Positions 30,850-41,775 are shown, numbered from the stretch's first letter. The stretch: 64,000 bases of DNA from Myxococcales bacterium (GCA_016720595.1 JADKKI010000024.1:138890-202889), one strand, 5' to 3'. Numbers and translations: made by a program. The notes: generated from the letters alone by a model not told the origin.

Positions 30850-31047
30850 GGGATGGGGTATCCGCAACTTTGGATCCAATCCCGCACCCTTTGCGCACCC
30901 TGTGATCTCAATGATTTACGTAGGGGTGGCTGATCGATCAGCTGGCGTCAAATGTCGTCAGCCCAGTACTCCCGCGGATTTAACGCAGCAAGCCACGCGC
31001 AGTCCCGAAGGTCTGCACGTGGCTGGAAAGAGCGGTCCGACCGGATG
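30850..31047 (-). promoter_or_regulatory. Intergenic region sharing motifs with the paralogue's upstream region
   Basis: Upstream of copy A the motif CCTGTGATCTC (30899-30909) and AGCTGGCGTCA (30940-30950) occur in the same order as upstream of copy B. There CCTGTGATCTC is at 34549-34559 and AGCTGGCGTCA occurs twice in tandem (34590-34610). The 40 bp next to each ATG are also nearly the same. Shared control of the two paralogues is likely; the factor is unknown. Confidence 0.5.
30991..31024 (-). terminator. 12-bp stem hairpin with UUCG core after copy B
   Basis: AGCCACGCGCAG (30991-31002) pairs with CTGCACGTGGCT (31013-31024) with one wobble. On the minus strand the loop contains CC-TTCG-GG, a stable UUCG tetraloop. 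It lies 23 bp after the stop of copy B. No long U tract follows, as is common in GC-rich genomes. Confidence 0.7.
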
Positions 31048-34000
31048 TTAGAGGGTCAGCGCTGCGTCGCTCGCCATCGCGTACTCCTTGCCCGACGCCT
31101 TGTCGCGGACCAGGAAGTAGAACCAGCCGTCCGAGCGGAAGTGCGGGAAGATGGCGTACTGGCCGGGCTTCATGTTGGTGACCCGGGTGCGGGCGCCGGT
31201 CGAGATGTTGACCAGGATGATGTTCGAGGTGCCCTTGGCCAGCATCTCCTGGAACGTCGGGTCGTTGGCCGAGGTGAACCCGAGGTCCGCCCAGTCGTTC
31301 GCGCCGACGTAGTGGTGGGTCACGAAGTACTTCTCGTCGAAGCTGATCGAGGGCTTCGCACCCTGCGTGCAGTAGCGACCGATCTCCTGGGTCGACACGG
31401 TGTACGAGGAGCCCGCCGGGGTCGTCGTGATCTTGCGGAGCACGTAGCCGAGCTGCGCGCCCTCGTTGCCGAACCGGCTGATCGCCAGCTTCGTCGACGG
31501 CGAGAGCACCGAGTCGCCCTCGTACGGCGCGTTCGACGTCACCGGGGTCTTGCCGACGTAGTGCGTCCCGTCGAACACCATCGGGGTCAGCTTGATGGTC
31601 GAGCTCGAGGAGAAGCCCGCGCTCGGGTCGTGGGTGACGGCGCCGCTCGGGTTATCCGAGGTGAACGTGCTGTTGATGACGAAGTAGTCGCCGCCGTTCA
31701 CGCCCTGACCGAGGTGCTGGTAGAGGCTGACGCTCTCGACCGAGCTGCAGGCCGACTCGGAGAAGTCGATGCGGGCCGGGTTCGACTGGAGCAGGGACAT
31801 CTTGCAGAAGCCCGCGCCGATCGGCGTGCCCTGGAACACCCAGGTCTTGTTGTCGGGGAAGAAGCCGGGGTCGTACGCCGCCTTCACGCTCATCAGCTTG
31901 CCGGTCTGGAGATCCTCGATCGCGGCGCCATCGCCACCGGTGCGGCCGTTCGCGACGAACCGACCGTCGGGCGAGCTGCGCATCCAGTAGTAGGTGTTGT
32001 AGCCGAGCTCCTTGAGGACGCGCAGCTGGCCGGTCTTCGCCCAGCCGGCGCCGTACGGCTTGCTCTGCGCGGTCGGCAGACCGTCGACGTTGAACATCGC
32101 GAGGCCCGCCTGGCGGTTCTGCGCGGCCCAGCCGTTGGTCGCCATGTCGGTGACGTGGGCGGTGACGGCCGAGGTGATCGACGGGGTGCAGGACGTCGGG
32201 CCGGTGTCGGGCGCGATGTACGAGGTCATGCGGGGCACGCCACGCGCGAACCACTCGGCGACGATGTCGAACTGCGCCTGCTCGAAGCGCGGGTGGTTGC
32301 CCTTCGGCATCGAGGTGCGGCTCTTGAACTTGCCGTACTCGAGCGCCCAGGTGTCGTTGGTGTTGCCGTGCTCGCCGACCGGGTACGCCTGCTTGAACGT
32401 GTCCTGGAACCAGCCGAGGTGCGCCGCGGCGGCGTAGATGCCGATGCGGGCCGGGACGAACGGCGAGTCCGAGGCCGCCGGGTCGAGGCGGAACTTCGCG
32501 ATCCGATCCTTCGCCGGCATCGCGTTCGGGTTGGGCGAGGTGTACTTGAGCGTGATCTTGACCGAGCCAGAGGCGGTGCCGTTGAGGCCGATCCAGAACT
32601 TCGCCGGGCCGGAGGCGTTGTACATCGACTTGTCGCACTTCTCCGTCGAGGACTGCGCGAACGGGCGGCAGTCGTAGACGTCCTTGGTGGGCTCGTCGTT
32701 GCGCTTCACGAACAGGTCGACGTCGCCGGAGCCGGCGATGCTCGCCTCGAAGAACGAACCCGCGGCGACCTCGTACGGGCCCATGACCTTGAACTCGTCC
32801 GTGTTGACCTGGACGGCGGCGGAGGTGTCGTTGTGAACCGCGCCGGTCGCGTCGGCATCCTTGAGCGCGTCGGCGACGGCGGTGTCGGTCTTCTCCTGCC
32901 AGTCGCGGATCGTCGTGGCGTTCGGCGCGTGGCAGTCCGAGCAGGTGTTGTTGCCCGTGACGTTCTTGTTCATGCCGAGGATCGTGGTCGCCTGCTTGGC
33001 GAGCTCGTCATCCGAGAGCGTCACCGCGTTGCGCAGCTTGCCGCCGCTGTTCGCACCACCGAGGGTCTCCGGGACGTCCTTCCAGCCGCAGCCCGCCGCG
33101 GTCGGCGTGGTGTGGCAGGTCTGGATGAACTCGAGCGCCTTCTTCTCCGGCGACGCCTGCCACTCCGCGTCGGTCGCGAACGTGTGCTCCGGCGGCATCC
33201 AGTACTTGTGCTCGGCCTTGTTGCCCTCGGCCGTGGTGATGCTGGTCCAGCCGGTGTCCGTGCCGTTGAGGCGCGTCAGCCAGTCGCTCGCCCAGCGGCC
33301 ATCGCCCATGCGGTGGCACTTGGTGCAGGCGTTCGCGCCCTCACCCGTGATGTGCTTCTTCATCGTCCAGCCCTGACCGCGGCGGTTGACGAGGGCGTAC
33401 GGGGTGTCGTTCGCGCCGATGGCGAAGTCCGGATCGACGCCCATCTTGGGGACGATCGAGCGGCCGTTGCCATCCTTCGCACCGTCGATCCAGGGGCTGT
33501 GGATGAACGCGTCGGCATCGTGGCACTCGCTGCACTGGATGCCGCTGCCGAGGCCACCGTGGACGCCGGCCCACAGGTTCGACGACTTCACCTTGTCGGC
33601 CGGGTGCGGGACGTGCTCGCCGTCGGTCTTGGAGTACAGCGCGTTCTGGAAGAAGCAGGTCTTACCGGTGAACGGGTTGGAGCCGATCATCGCGATGTCG
33701 TTGAACTTCGACGAGGTCAGGCCACCGATGCTCTTGCGGCACAGGAGCACCCAGCGCGTGCCCTGCTCGTTGGTGCGGCTCGCCACGCGGGGGCCGGCCT
33801 CGCACAGCGAGTAGATGTACTGCGGGTTATCGCAGGCAGACAGCGTGCCCTCGGTGGGCGAGTTGACCGAGCCGTTGGCCGCGGTCGCCGTCATCGGGAT
33901 CGGCGTCGAATCGAGGCAGTTGTAGGTCTTGTAGTCGCCGTCGCCCTGCTTCTCGAAGAACGGGATCTCGCCGAGCTCGGCGACGCAACGCTCGCCGTAC

Positions 34001-34509
34001 TCGAGGGGGCTGTTGATGCGCTGCTCGCCGCTCGGGTCATCGGCCTTGCCGCCCATGCCCTTGCCGCGGGCCTGGTCCCACGCCTGGAACAGGTCGCGCT
34101 CGATCTTCAGGACTTCCTTGTCGCCGTCCATGATGCAGAGGTCGATGATCGAATCGACGCCCTTGGTGAGCTGCGCGAGCATCGCCGGGGTCGGGTTCAA
34201 CCAGTTCGGCGAGTCGTAGATCGACTTGGTCAGCGCGACCTCGACCGTCGGGCCATCGATGGTCTCGCCCGAGGCATCGGCCACGGCCGGGATCTCGGCG
34301 GCCAGCTTGGCGCAGTCCAGCACGCCGAAGTTGCCGCGGCGGGCGCGCGTGTACAGCTGCTCGCCATCGGACAGCGACTGGTTCATCGCGATGACGATGC
34401 GACCGTTCGCGTGGTTGTACAGCGGGGTGACCTCACGCTCCTCGGTGCACGCAGCGGCGCCGAACAGTGAGACCAGGATGGCGAGTCGAGTAGCCGGGCT
34501 GGACAGCAT
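31048..34509 (-). CDS. Triheme c-type lipoprotein with PPC and PD40-like propeller (copy B)
   Basis: An 1153-residue paralogue of the downstream gene, collinear over the whole length. The signal MLSSPATRLAILVSLFGAAAC, three CxxCH sites (QCSECHDAD, ACTKCHRMG, TCSDCHAPN), the PPC domain (SGDVDLFVKRND) and the propeller-like end (WMRSSPDGRFVANG) are all kept. Most of the sequence is identical. Differences are spread evenly, and copy B lacks a short segment that carries SCLTN in copy A. This is an old tandem duplication and not an assembly repeat. It has its own promoter region and terminator. Two similar copies may bind each other or act under different conditions (inference). Confidence 0.78.
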   Translation of the reverse strand: MLSSPATRLAILVSLFGAAACTEEREVTPLYNHANGRIVIAMNQSLSDGEQLYTRARRGNFGVLDCAKLAAEIPAVADASGETIDGPTVEVALTKSIYDSPNWLNPTPAMLAQLTKGVDSIIDLCIMDGDKEVLKIERDLFQAWDQARGKGMGGKADDPSGEQRINSPLEYGERCVAELGEIPFFEKQGDGDYKTYNCLDSTPIPMTATAANGSVNSPTEGTLSACDNPQYIYSLCEAGPRVASRTNEQGTRWVLLCRKSIGGLTSSKFNDIAMIGSNPFTGKTCFFQNALYSKTDGEHVPHPADKVKSSNLWAGVHGGLGSGIQCSECHDADAFIHSPWIDGAKDGNGRSIVPKMGVDPDFAIGANDTPYALVNRRGQGWTMKKHITGEGANACTKCHRMGDGRWASDWLTRLNGTDTGWTSITTAEGNKAEHKYWMPPEHTFATDAEWQASPEKKALEFIQTCHTTPTAAGCGWKDVPETLGGANSGGKLRNAVTLSDDELAKQATTILGMNKNVTGNNTCSDCHAPNATTIRDWQEKTDTAVADALKDADATGAVHNDTSAAVQVNTDEFKVMGPYEVAAGSFFEASIAGSGDVDLFVKRNDEPTKDVYDCRPFAQSSTEKCDKSMYNASGPAKFWIGLNGTASGSVKITLKYTSPNPNAMPAKDRIAKFRLDPAASDSPFVPARIGIYAAAAHLGWFQDTFKQAYPVGEHGNTNDTWALEYGKFKSRTSMPKGNHPRFEQAQFDIVAEWFARGVPRMTSYIAPDTGPTSCTPSITSAVTAHVTDMATNGWAAQNRQAGLAMFNVDGLPTAQSKPYGAGWAKTGQLRVLKELGYNTYYWMRSSPDGRFVANGRTGGDGAAIEDLQTGKLMSVKAAYDPGFFPDNKTWVFQGTPIGAGFCKMSLLQSNPARIDFSESACSSVESVSLYQHLGQGVNGGDYFVINSTFTSDNPSGAVTHDPSAGFSSSSTIKLTPMVFDGTHYVGKTPVTSNAPYEGDSVLSPSTKLAISRFGNEGAQLGYVLRKITTTPAGSSYTVSTQEIGRYCTQGAKPSISFDEKYFVTHHYVGANDWADLGFTSANDPTFQEMLAKGTSNIILVNISTGARTRVTNMKPGQYAIFPHFRSDGWFYFLVRDKASGKEYAMASDAALTL

Positions 34510-34710
34510 GGGTTGGGGTATCCGCAAGTTCGGATCCAACTCCGAGGTCCTGTGATCTCGCGATCATCGGCGAGGGTGGCGACTGGGGTAGCTGGCGTCA
34601 GCTGGCGTCACGCTGAGCGTCAAAACCTGGGACTCACGCGGGTTTGCGCGGGTCGCGCACGCGGATGCACGAGCTGTTCGGGGCCCCGCCGCGCGCGGAC
34701 GACGCCCGTC
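34510..34710 (-). promoter_or_regulatory. Upstream region of copy B with tandem AGCTGGCGTCA motif
   Basis: Between the copy B start and the stop of the membrane-protein gene lie CCTGTGATCTC at 34549-34559 and two adjacent copies of AGCTGGCGTCA at 34590-34600 and 34600-34610, sharing one base. The same motifs lie upstream of copy A. No gene is seen in this stretch. Confidence 0.5.
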
Positions 34711-35667
34711 TCAGCGCAGGAATCGAGGTGGCTCGGCGGCCTCGCCTTCGGGCGAGGTCTCGGCGCGAGGCACGGGCGCGGCGCGGAGCTCGGGCGCCAC
34801 GACGATCACCGGCGCGCTCGGCGTGGCGTTCGGGATGCTGGGCGCACTCGGCCGCGGCATCGAGCGCTGGCTCGGCCGTGGCGTGGGCGCATCGGTCTCG
34901 ACGGTGCCGGGGTTCACCAGGCGCGCACTCGGCAGGTGATGCGGCTCGTTGACGAAGTACGCCGCGTTCTCGAGGAACCGCTGCAGCCGCAGGTGGCAGT
35001 AGATCCAGTAGACGACGACACCGAGCGAGACCGCGAACCCGAGGAACGGGACGATGCTCGCGCCGGATCCGAGACCATACGTCAGCTGATAGAACACGTC
35101 GGAGATCAGCATCAGGACGATCAGCCCCGTGAGGTGGCTCGCCGCATCACGAAGCGCGAGCTGCTCGTTGGCCACCGCGGCCTGCCGCACCGTGCGGACG
35201 ATCGTGATGAGCCCGATCGTGTACGACAGGTCCTTCACGACGACCGCGATCTTGAGCGAGCCGAAGTTCTCGATCGCAGCCTCGACGTCCGCGGCGGTGC
35301 TGTCGGGATCGAGCGCGACGTGCATGAAGTTGCTGATCACGTGATGGCTCCACCACAGCGCGACCGTGGCGGTGGCGAAGCACGCGGCGCCGAACAGCAC
35401 CATCCCGAGCGGGAGCCGTGCAGCGCGGAAGTCCGGGATCGCGAGCACGCTGCCGACGAACATCGCGCCGGTCGCGCCCATGTTGGCCCACAGGAAGTAC
35501 TGGATCCACTTGAACGCGTCCTCGGCGCCATCCGTGCTGGTGGCGCCGAACGCCTTCACCGACATCACGAGCCCGAGCACGAGCTGCGCGAGCATGATGA
35601 ACACGCCGATGCGCGCGAGCTTGAGGCCGCGCGCGTGGCGCGGGAGTCGCATCAGGGGCCCTTCCAT
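34711..35667 (-). CDS. Integral membrane protein with about six helices and Pro-rich tail
   Basis: A 318-residue inner-membrane protein. Six hydrophobic segments can be seen, from ARIGVFIMLAQLVLGLVMSV near the start to FLGFAVSLGVVVYWIYCHL near residue 235. A cytoplasmic tail of about 75 residues is rich in Pro, Ala and Arg. The second helix region contains WANMGATGAMFVGSVLAI and the third ends in ALWWSHH. I do not recognise the family. ATG 35667 is followed by a second ATG five codons later. It lies 44 bp downstream of the acyl-CoA dehydrogenase gene on the same strand and may be its last operon member. Confidence 0.65.
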   Translation of the reverse strand: MEGPLMRLPRHARGLKLARIGVFIMLAQLVLGLVMSVKAFGATSTDGAEDAFKWIQYFLWANMGATGAMFVGSVLAIPDFRAARLPLGMVLFGAACFATATVALWWSHHVISNFMHVALDPDSTAADVEAAIENFGSLKIAVVVKDLSYTIGLITIVRTVRQAAVANEQLALRDAASHLTGLIVLMLISDVFYQLTYGLGSGASIVPFLGFAVSLGVVVYWIYCHLRLQRFLENAAYFVNEPHHLPSARLVNPGTVETDAPTPRPSQRSMPRPSAPSIPNATPSAPVIVVAPELRAAPVPRAETSPEGEAAEPPRFLR

Positions 35668-35711
35668 GGCGCGAGCATACCGCGCCGTGGCCGACGGTGC
35701 CGGCGCGAAGC

Positions 35712-37541
<1,830 letters not shown>

Positions 37542-37557
37542 GGGGGGTCCTCGCTTG

Positions 37558-37577
37558 CTGAATGAACCGTCATTCAG
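37558..37577. promoter_or_regulatory. FadR/YsiA-type operator upstream of the acyl-CoA dehydrogenase
   Basis: CTGAATGA-ACCG-TCATTCAG is a perfect inverted repeat with 8-bp arms. Its core TGAATGA-N4-TCATTCA has the same arms and spacing as the box of Bacillus FadR, a TetR-family repressor of fatty-acid degradation. It begins directly after the predicted -10 element and covers the expected transcription start, so a bound repressor would block initiation. Confidence 0.78.
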
Positions 37578-37606
37578 TTTATGGCCACAGTTACGCGCCG
37601 CGTCAA
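37578..37606 (-). promoter_or_regulatory. Predicted sigma-70 promoter of the acyl-CoA dehydrogenase
   Basis: On the minus strand TTGACG (37606-37601) and CATAAA (37583-37578) are separated by 17 bp, the best spacing for a housekeeping promoter. The palindromic operator follows at once. The ATG lies 36 bp after the -10 element. Confidence 0.6.
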
Positions 37607-37699
37607 CCACCGACGGTGATTTCTACGAGATCGGCCTCCCAGCCCGATTTTGCCTGGGTTTCCGTGTAGGGACGGCCGCCTTCCCGCGATGCTCTGGCC

Positions 37700-38332
37700 A
37701 TGACGCAACGCCTCGCCTCCTCCCTGCTGGTTCTCGCGATCGGCCTCGCCCTGGCCACACCCGCGCACGCCGATGACATCGCCGCCGATCCCAACGACGC
37801 CGGCAAGGTGACGCGGATCGGCAAGGGCGTCTCCGAGATCGATCTCGGCGCGCTCGGCGTGTTCACCTACGACAAGCAAGGCGACGCGTCGAACACGCGC
37901 CTGTCGATGCTGTTCGGGCTCGGCTATCAGTACTTCATCAAGTCCAACGTCTCGATCGGCGGACAGTTCCTGTTCAACTACGATCGCGCGAGCGACGCGA
38001 TCAGCGCCACCACGCTCGGCGGCACGCTGTTCGCCTCGGCCCACATCCGGCTCGGCCTCGGCGCGTTCCTCCGCCCGACGTTGGCGCTCGGTGCGCTGTT
38101 CGGCAACCGCGAGCTCGATACCGGCGGCGGCATCGTGATCGAGTCCAAGCAGACCGCGTTCCTCACCCGCATCCAGTTCCCGTTCGCGTACTTCCCGAGC
38201 AAGCGCGTGGTCCTGCAGGCCGGGCCGGAGATCGACATGTCGTTCGGCAGCTTCAAGCCCGACAACGCGGACTCGCAGTCGTTCACGAGCATCGCGGGCG
38301 GGTTCTCGGTCGGCGTCGGCTACGCGTTCTGA
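37700..38332 (+). CDS. Predicted small outer-membrane beta-barrel protein
   Basis: A 210-residue exported protein. The signal is QRLASSLLVLAIGLALATPAHA, cut before DDIAAD. The mature part has eight or so amphipathic strands (LSMLFGLGYQYFI, NVSIGGQFLFNY, RVVLQAGPEIDMSF) and ends GGFSVGVGYAF. The C-terminal Phe is the usual signal for insertion by the BAM machinery. It looks like an OmpA/OmpW-like eight-stranded barrel of unknown function. It is divergent from the acyl-CoA dehydrogenase, with about 160 bp between them. Confidence 0.78.
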   Translation: MTQRLASSLLVLAIGLALATPAHADDIAADPNDAGKVTRIGKGVSEIDLGALGVFTYDKQGDASNTRLSMLFGLGYQYFIKSNVSIGGQFLFNYDRASDAISATTLGGTLFASAHIRLGLGAFLRPTLALGALFGNRELDTGGGIVIESKQTAFLTRIQFPFAYFPSKRVVLQAGPEIDMSFGSFKPDNADSQSFTSIAGGFSVGVGYAF

Positions 38333-38396
38333 GCGGCCGCGCCGTTCGTTGCACGACCCGTTGCATCGAGGCGCGTCTCCCGCGTATGCCATCACC

Positions 38397-39878
38397 ATGG
38401 TGGTGAAGGCATCGGTCCTGGCGTTGATGTGTGTGGCGGCCTGCAAGGGCAAGGACTCGGGTCCGAGCGGAGGTGGCGGATCCGGATCGGCGGCTGCTTC
38501 GTCGGGCTCGGGCGCGAGCGCGGCGACGACCGGGACCGAGCGCTGGAGCGCGACGTTCGTCGTCGGCGCGACCTTGCGCGACCTCCCGCTGTCGTTCGCG
38601 AAGCACGGCGCGGCGTGGACGGGCACGCTCGACGTCGCGTCCGGCAAGACCTTGCCGCTCGGCGACGTGAAGCTCGATCCCGAGCACATCGCGTTCACGA
38701 TCGAGAAGCCGGGCGCGCCGAAGGAGACCTGGGAGCACTACGAGCTCCAGCGTGCGAAGGATGCGGGCGACGCCAGTGGCGGAGGCGTCGTCGGTGGCAC
38801 GCAGATCCGGGTGCGGATGGTGCGGCTCGCCGAGGGCGAGGCGCCGCGCTCGGCGTACCCGCGCCCGCAGACCCCGAAGCCGCCGTTCCCGTACGAGAGC
38901 CGCGAGCTCGAGATCGCGGCGCCCGATGGCGGCAAGCTCGCCGGCACGCTCACGGTGCCTCCAGGCGCGGGGCCGTTTCCCGCCGTGGTGCTGCTCTCGG
39001 GCTCGGGTCAGCAGGATCGCGACGAGACGATCTTCGGGCACAAGCCGTACGCGATCGTCGCCGACAAGCTGACGCGTCAGGGCTTCGTCGTGTATCGCTT
39101 CGATGATCGCGGCACTGGCAAGACCACGGGCGCGGTGGGGACGCTCGACACCGAGATCGCGGATGCCGGAGCGATCGTCGACGCCCTCGCGAAGCAGCCA
39201 CCGATCGATCCGAAGCGGATCGGCCTCGTCGCGCACAGCACCGGCGGCATGGTGGCGCCCAGCGTCGCGACGGCGCACCCCGTCGCGTTCCTGGTCTCGC
39301 TCGCGGGTGTGGCGGTGACGGGTCGCGAGCTGGTGCCGCTCCAGCTCGCGATCAGCGCGCGCGCCGGTGGAGCGACGGAGGATCAGGTCAAGCAGCTGGT
39401 CGACATGCAGACCAAGGTCGGCGAGGCCGCGATCGCCGGCCCCGCCCAGCTGCAGGCCGTCCTCGTCGAGCTGACTCGTCCACAGCTCGTGCAGGCGCTC
39501 GGGCATCCTCCCACCGATCAGGAGATCGCCCAGGCGATCGCGAAGCCGCTCGCCGATGCGCAGGCGCCGTGGACGCTGTCGTTCTTCAAGATCGATCCGC
39601 GGCTCGCGTGGAAGAAGCTCGAGATCCCCGCCCTCGTGATCGTGGGCGAGCGCGATACGCAGGTGCCCGCCGACATCACGATCAAGACGGTCGAGGACAG
39701 CGTCTCCAAGACGGCCCGCGCCAAGCTGACCACCAAGAAGCTGCCGGAGCTCAACCACCTGTTCCAGCACGCGAAGACCGGCGCCACCGACGAGTACCTC
39801 GAGATCAGCGAGAGCTTCGATCCCGCAGCGCTCGAGCTGGTCGCGAGCTGGCTCACCGAGCAGGCCAAGCCGCACTGA
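38397..39878 (+). CDS. Alpha/beta-hydrolase lipoprotein
   Basis: A 493-residue lipoprotein with a short signal (VVKASVLALMCVAAC). A Gly/Ser-rich linker is followed by an N-terminal beta domain and then an alpha/beta-hydrolase domain from about residue 170. Typical segments are PPGAGPFPAVVLLSGSG with the oxyanion region, VYRFDDRGTGKT, and the nucleophile elbow VAHSTGGM (Ser in HSTGG). The late Asp is probably in VGERDTQVPAD and the His in ELNHLF. It resembles secreted serine hydrolases of the YqiA/BAAT-like or dipeptidyl class often annotated as alpha/beta hydrolase. The substrate is unknown. An in-frame GTG one codon later is also possible. Confidence 0.82.
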   Translation: MVVKASVLALMCVAACKGKDSGPSGGGGSGSAAASSGSGASAATTGTERWSATFVVGATLRDLPLSFAKHGAAWTGTLDVASGKTLPLGDVKLDPEHIAFTIEKPGAPKETWEHYELQRAKDAGDASGGGVVGGTQIRVRMVRLAEGEAPRSAYPRPQTPKPPFPYESRELEIAAPDGGKLAGTLTVPPGAGPFPAVVLLSGSGQQDRDETIFGHKPYAIVADKLTRQGFVVYRFDDRGTGKTTGAVGTLDTEIADAGAIVDALAKQPPIDPKRIGLVAHSTGGMVAPSVATAHPVAFLVSLAGVAVTGRELVPLQLAISARAGGATEDQVKQLVDMQTKVGEAAIAGPAQLQAVLVELTRPQLVQALGHPPTDQEIAQAIAKPLADAQAPWTLSFFKIDPRLAWKKLEIPALVIVGERDTQVPADITIKTVEDSVSKTARAKLTTKKLPELNHLFQHAKTGATDEYLEISESFDPAALELVASWLTEQAKPH

Positions 39879-39942
39879 GACGCACCGGATGCACCCGTGA
39901 CCCACACCACGCGCGGTCCAAAGCCAGCGGCGTGGCTGCGGG

Positions 39943-41775
39943 CTACGAGCTCGACGCGGCGGCGTCGGGGATGAGCTGACGCAACTGCCAGGCCTGGATG
40001 TGCAGCCTGCGCTGCGCCTCCGCGAAGCGATTCGCGATCGCCCAGCTGACGATCGTCGCGACTCCGATGAATCCGATGACGTACCCGGTCAAGCCCAGAC
40101 CGGTAGGCAGCGGCGGGAGTTCGAGCGCGAGGTTGCTGATCACGAACTCGTCACCGGTAAGCCGGATCGTCGGAGAGATGACCCCGAGCGCTTCGAGCAT
40201 GTAGGGCCCCACGACGGCGAGCGACAGCACACCGATCGCAGCGGCGACCAGCCGCTTCGTCCGGAACATCGCGCTGCCCATCAACACCACGCCTGTGAGG
40301 GCCGCGACTCCCGGAGCGATGATGAACGGCGAGTACATGCGGGCGAGCAGCGCGACCAGGATCGCGCTCAGCGAGAGCGTCAGGATCGGCGCGAACCGTG
40401 GGAACCGGATCGTCCGCGTGCCGAGGAAGGCGTGTCCGATCAGGAGCCCGAGCACCACCACGAGCGCCACGACAGGGAGCGGCTTCCGGATGCCCGCCCA
40501 GACCAGATGCGGAATGAAGACGCCCAGCACGGCATACGCACCGATCCCGATGCGGGCCTGGCGCTGTCTCTCCTCCATCGCCGCCTCCTGGAGCTCGCGG
40601 GTCAGCTCGTCAGGAAGCAGCCGCGGTGGCTCGAGCATGAACCACGTCACGAGCTGCGCCGCGTTGGCGTGGGTCGGGTTCAGGGCGAGGGCGCGACCGG
40701 CCTCTCGGATCGCCAGACGCTCCTGACCGTCATCGATGTCTCGCTTCAGCGCCGCACGCGCGGCTCGGCGGTAGTGCTCGTCGGCAAGCCGCTTGCGTAG
40801 CTCGAGATCGCGATCGCCATCGAGGAACCGTTGGGTGACCGCGCCGAGCTCGCGAGCGCTGGCCACCCGGGCAGCCGGCACGGGCGCGGTCGCCTTGACG
40901 CACAGCGCGTCGAGCTCCGGGCTGACGTCGGGTTCGTGTTGCGATGGACGCAGGGAGGCGTGGACACCGCTCTCGGCCGGCACCCGCATGAACGTGAGGA
41001 TCTCGAACAGCACGCAGCCGAGCGCGAAGATGTCGCTGCGCGCATCGACCTCGTCGCCGTGGCGCTGCTCCGGGGACATGTATCCCGGGGTGCCGATCAC
41101 CGTGCCCGGGACGGTCGCATCGACCTCCGGCGCCGCATCGTTGGAGCTGCCGGCCCAAGGATCGAAGTCGCCCGTGACCTTCGCGACGCCCCAATCGATC
41201 AGGAACACCTCCCCGAACTCGCCCAGCATGATGTTCGCCGGCTTGATGTCGCGGTGGATGATGCCGCGGGTGTGCGCCAGCTCGACTGCGAGGCAGACAT
41301 CGACGAACGCTCGCAACAGGCGCGAGCGTGGGAACTGGGCGACCACGGCGGGGTCGCCCGCGGCAAGTCGGTCGATGATCTTGCCGAGGGTCATCCCGCT
41401 CAGACGCTTCATCACGAAGTAGGGAAGGCCTCGCTCGTCGTGCGCGAGCTCGTGGACGGGCGGGATCGTTGGATGGTCGAGTAGCCCCTGGATGTGGGCC
41501 TCGCGCAGAAACCGGCTGATCTGCAGCGCGGACGGCGTGTCCGAGCGCATCCGCTTGATCGCGACGTCGCGGCCGAGGACGCTGTCGTGCGCCGCGATGA
41601 CCTGGCCCATTCCGCCCTGGCCGAGGAGCTCCAGGAGCTGGTAGCGCTCGTCGGGAGACGGGGCGATGGTGGCGCCGCGCTTGCGCTGCTCCCGGAGCTG
41701 CTCGGACTCGGTCGCTGCGCCCGTATCGACCTGGTACGGGCTGGTCCCGCCCTCGTCGCCATCGTTGCTAGCCAT
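39943..41775 (-). CDS. Ser/Thr protein kinase with C-terminal membrane domain
   Basis: A 610-residue eukaryotic-type kinase. The catalytic domain spans about 44-310. It has the glycine loop LGQGGMGQV, the Lys in VAIKRM, the catalytic loop IIHRDIKPANIM, the metal site LIDWGVAK (DWG in place of DFG, common in this phylum), and the activation segment GTPGYMSPEQ. A helical region with NPTHANAA resembles one TPR. From about residue 420 there are five or six membrane segments and a short cytoplasmic end. It would phosphorylate Ser/Thr of unknown partners at the inner membrane. It stands alone on the minus strand, 40 bp downstream of the TetR gene. Confidence 0.92.
   Translation of the reverse strand: MASNDGDEGGTSPYQVDTGAATESEQLREQRKRGATIAPSPDERYQLLELLGQGGMGQVIAAHDSVLGRDVAIKRMRSDTPSALQISRFLREAHIQGLLDHPTIPPVHELAHDERGLPYFVMKRLSGMTLGKIIDRLAAGDPAVVAQFPRSRLLRAFVDVCLAVELAHTRGIIHRDIKPANIMLGEFGEVFLIDWGVAKVTGDFDPWAGSSNDAAPEVDATVPGTVIGTPGYMSPEQRHGDEVDARSDIFALGCVLFEILTFMRVPAESGVHASLRPSQHEPDVSPELDALCVKATAPVPAARVASARELGAVTQRFLDGDRDLELRKRLADEHYRRAARAALKRDIDDGQERLAIREAGRALALNPTHANAAQLVTWFMLEPPRLLPDELTRELQEAAMEERQRQARIGIGAYAVLGVFIPHLVWAGIRKPLPVVALVVVLGLLIGHAFLGTRTIRFPRFAPILTLSLSAILVALLARMYSPFIIAPGVAALTGVVLMGSAMFRTKRLVAAAIGVLSLAVVGPYMLEALGVISPTIRLTGDEFVISNLALELPPLPTGLGLTGYVIGFIGVATIVSWAIANRFAEAQRRLHIQAWQLRQLIPDAAASSS

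Noticed and set aside
27454..34470. Long plus-strand frames opposite both triheme lipoproteins
   Set aside because: The minus strand has signal peptides, CxxCH sites and paralogy. The plus-strand frames have none and are shadows.
27358..34509. Possible assembly duplication of the triheme gene
   Set aside because: The copies differ at many scattered sites and by a short gap, and they have different flanks. A real old duplication is more likely.
39943..41775. Loss of the kinase metal-binding DFG (reads DWG)
   Set aside because: DWG is a common variant in active Ser/Thr kinases of this group, so it is not evidence of a pseudokinase.
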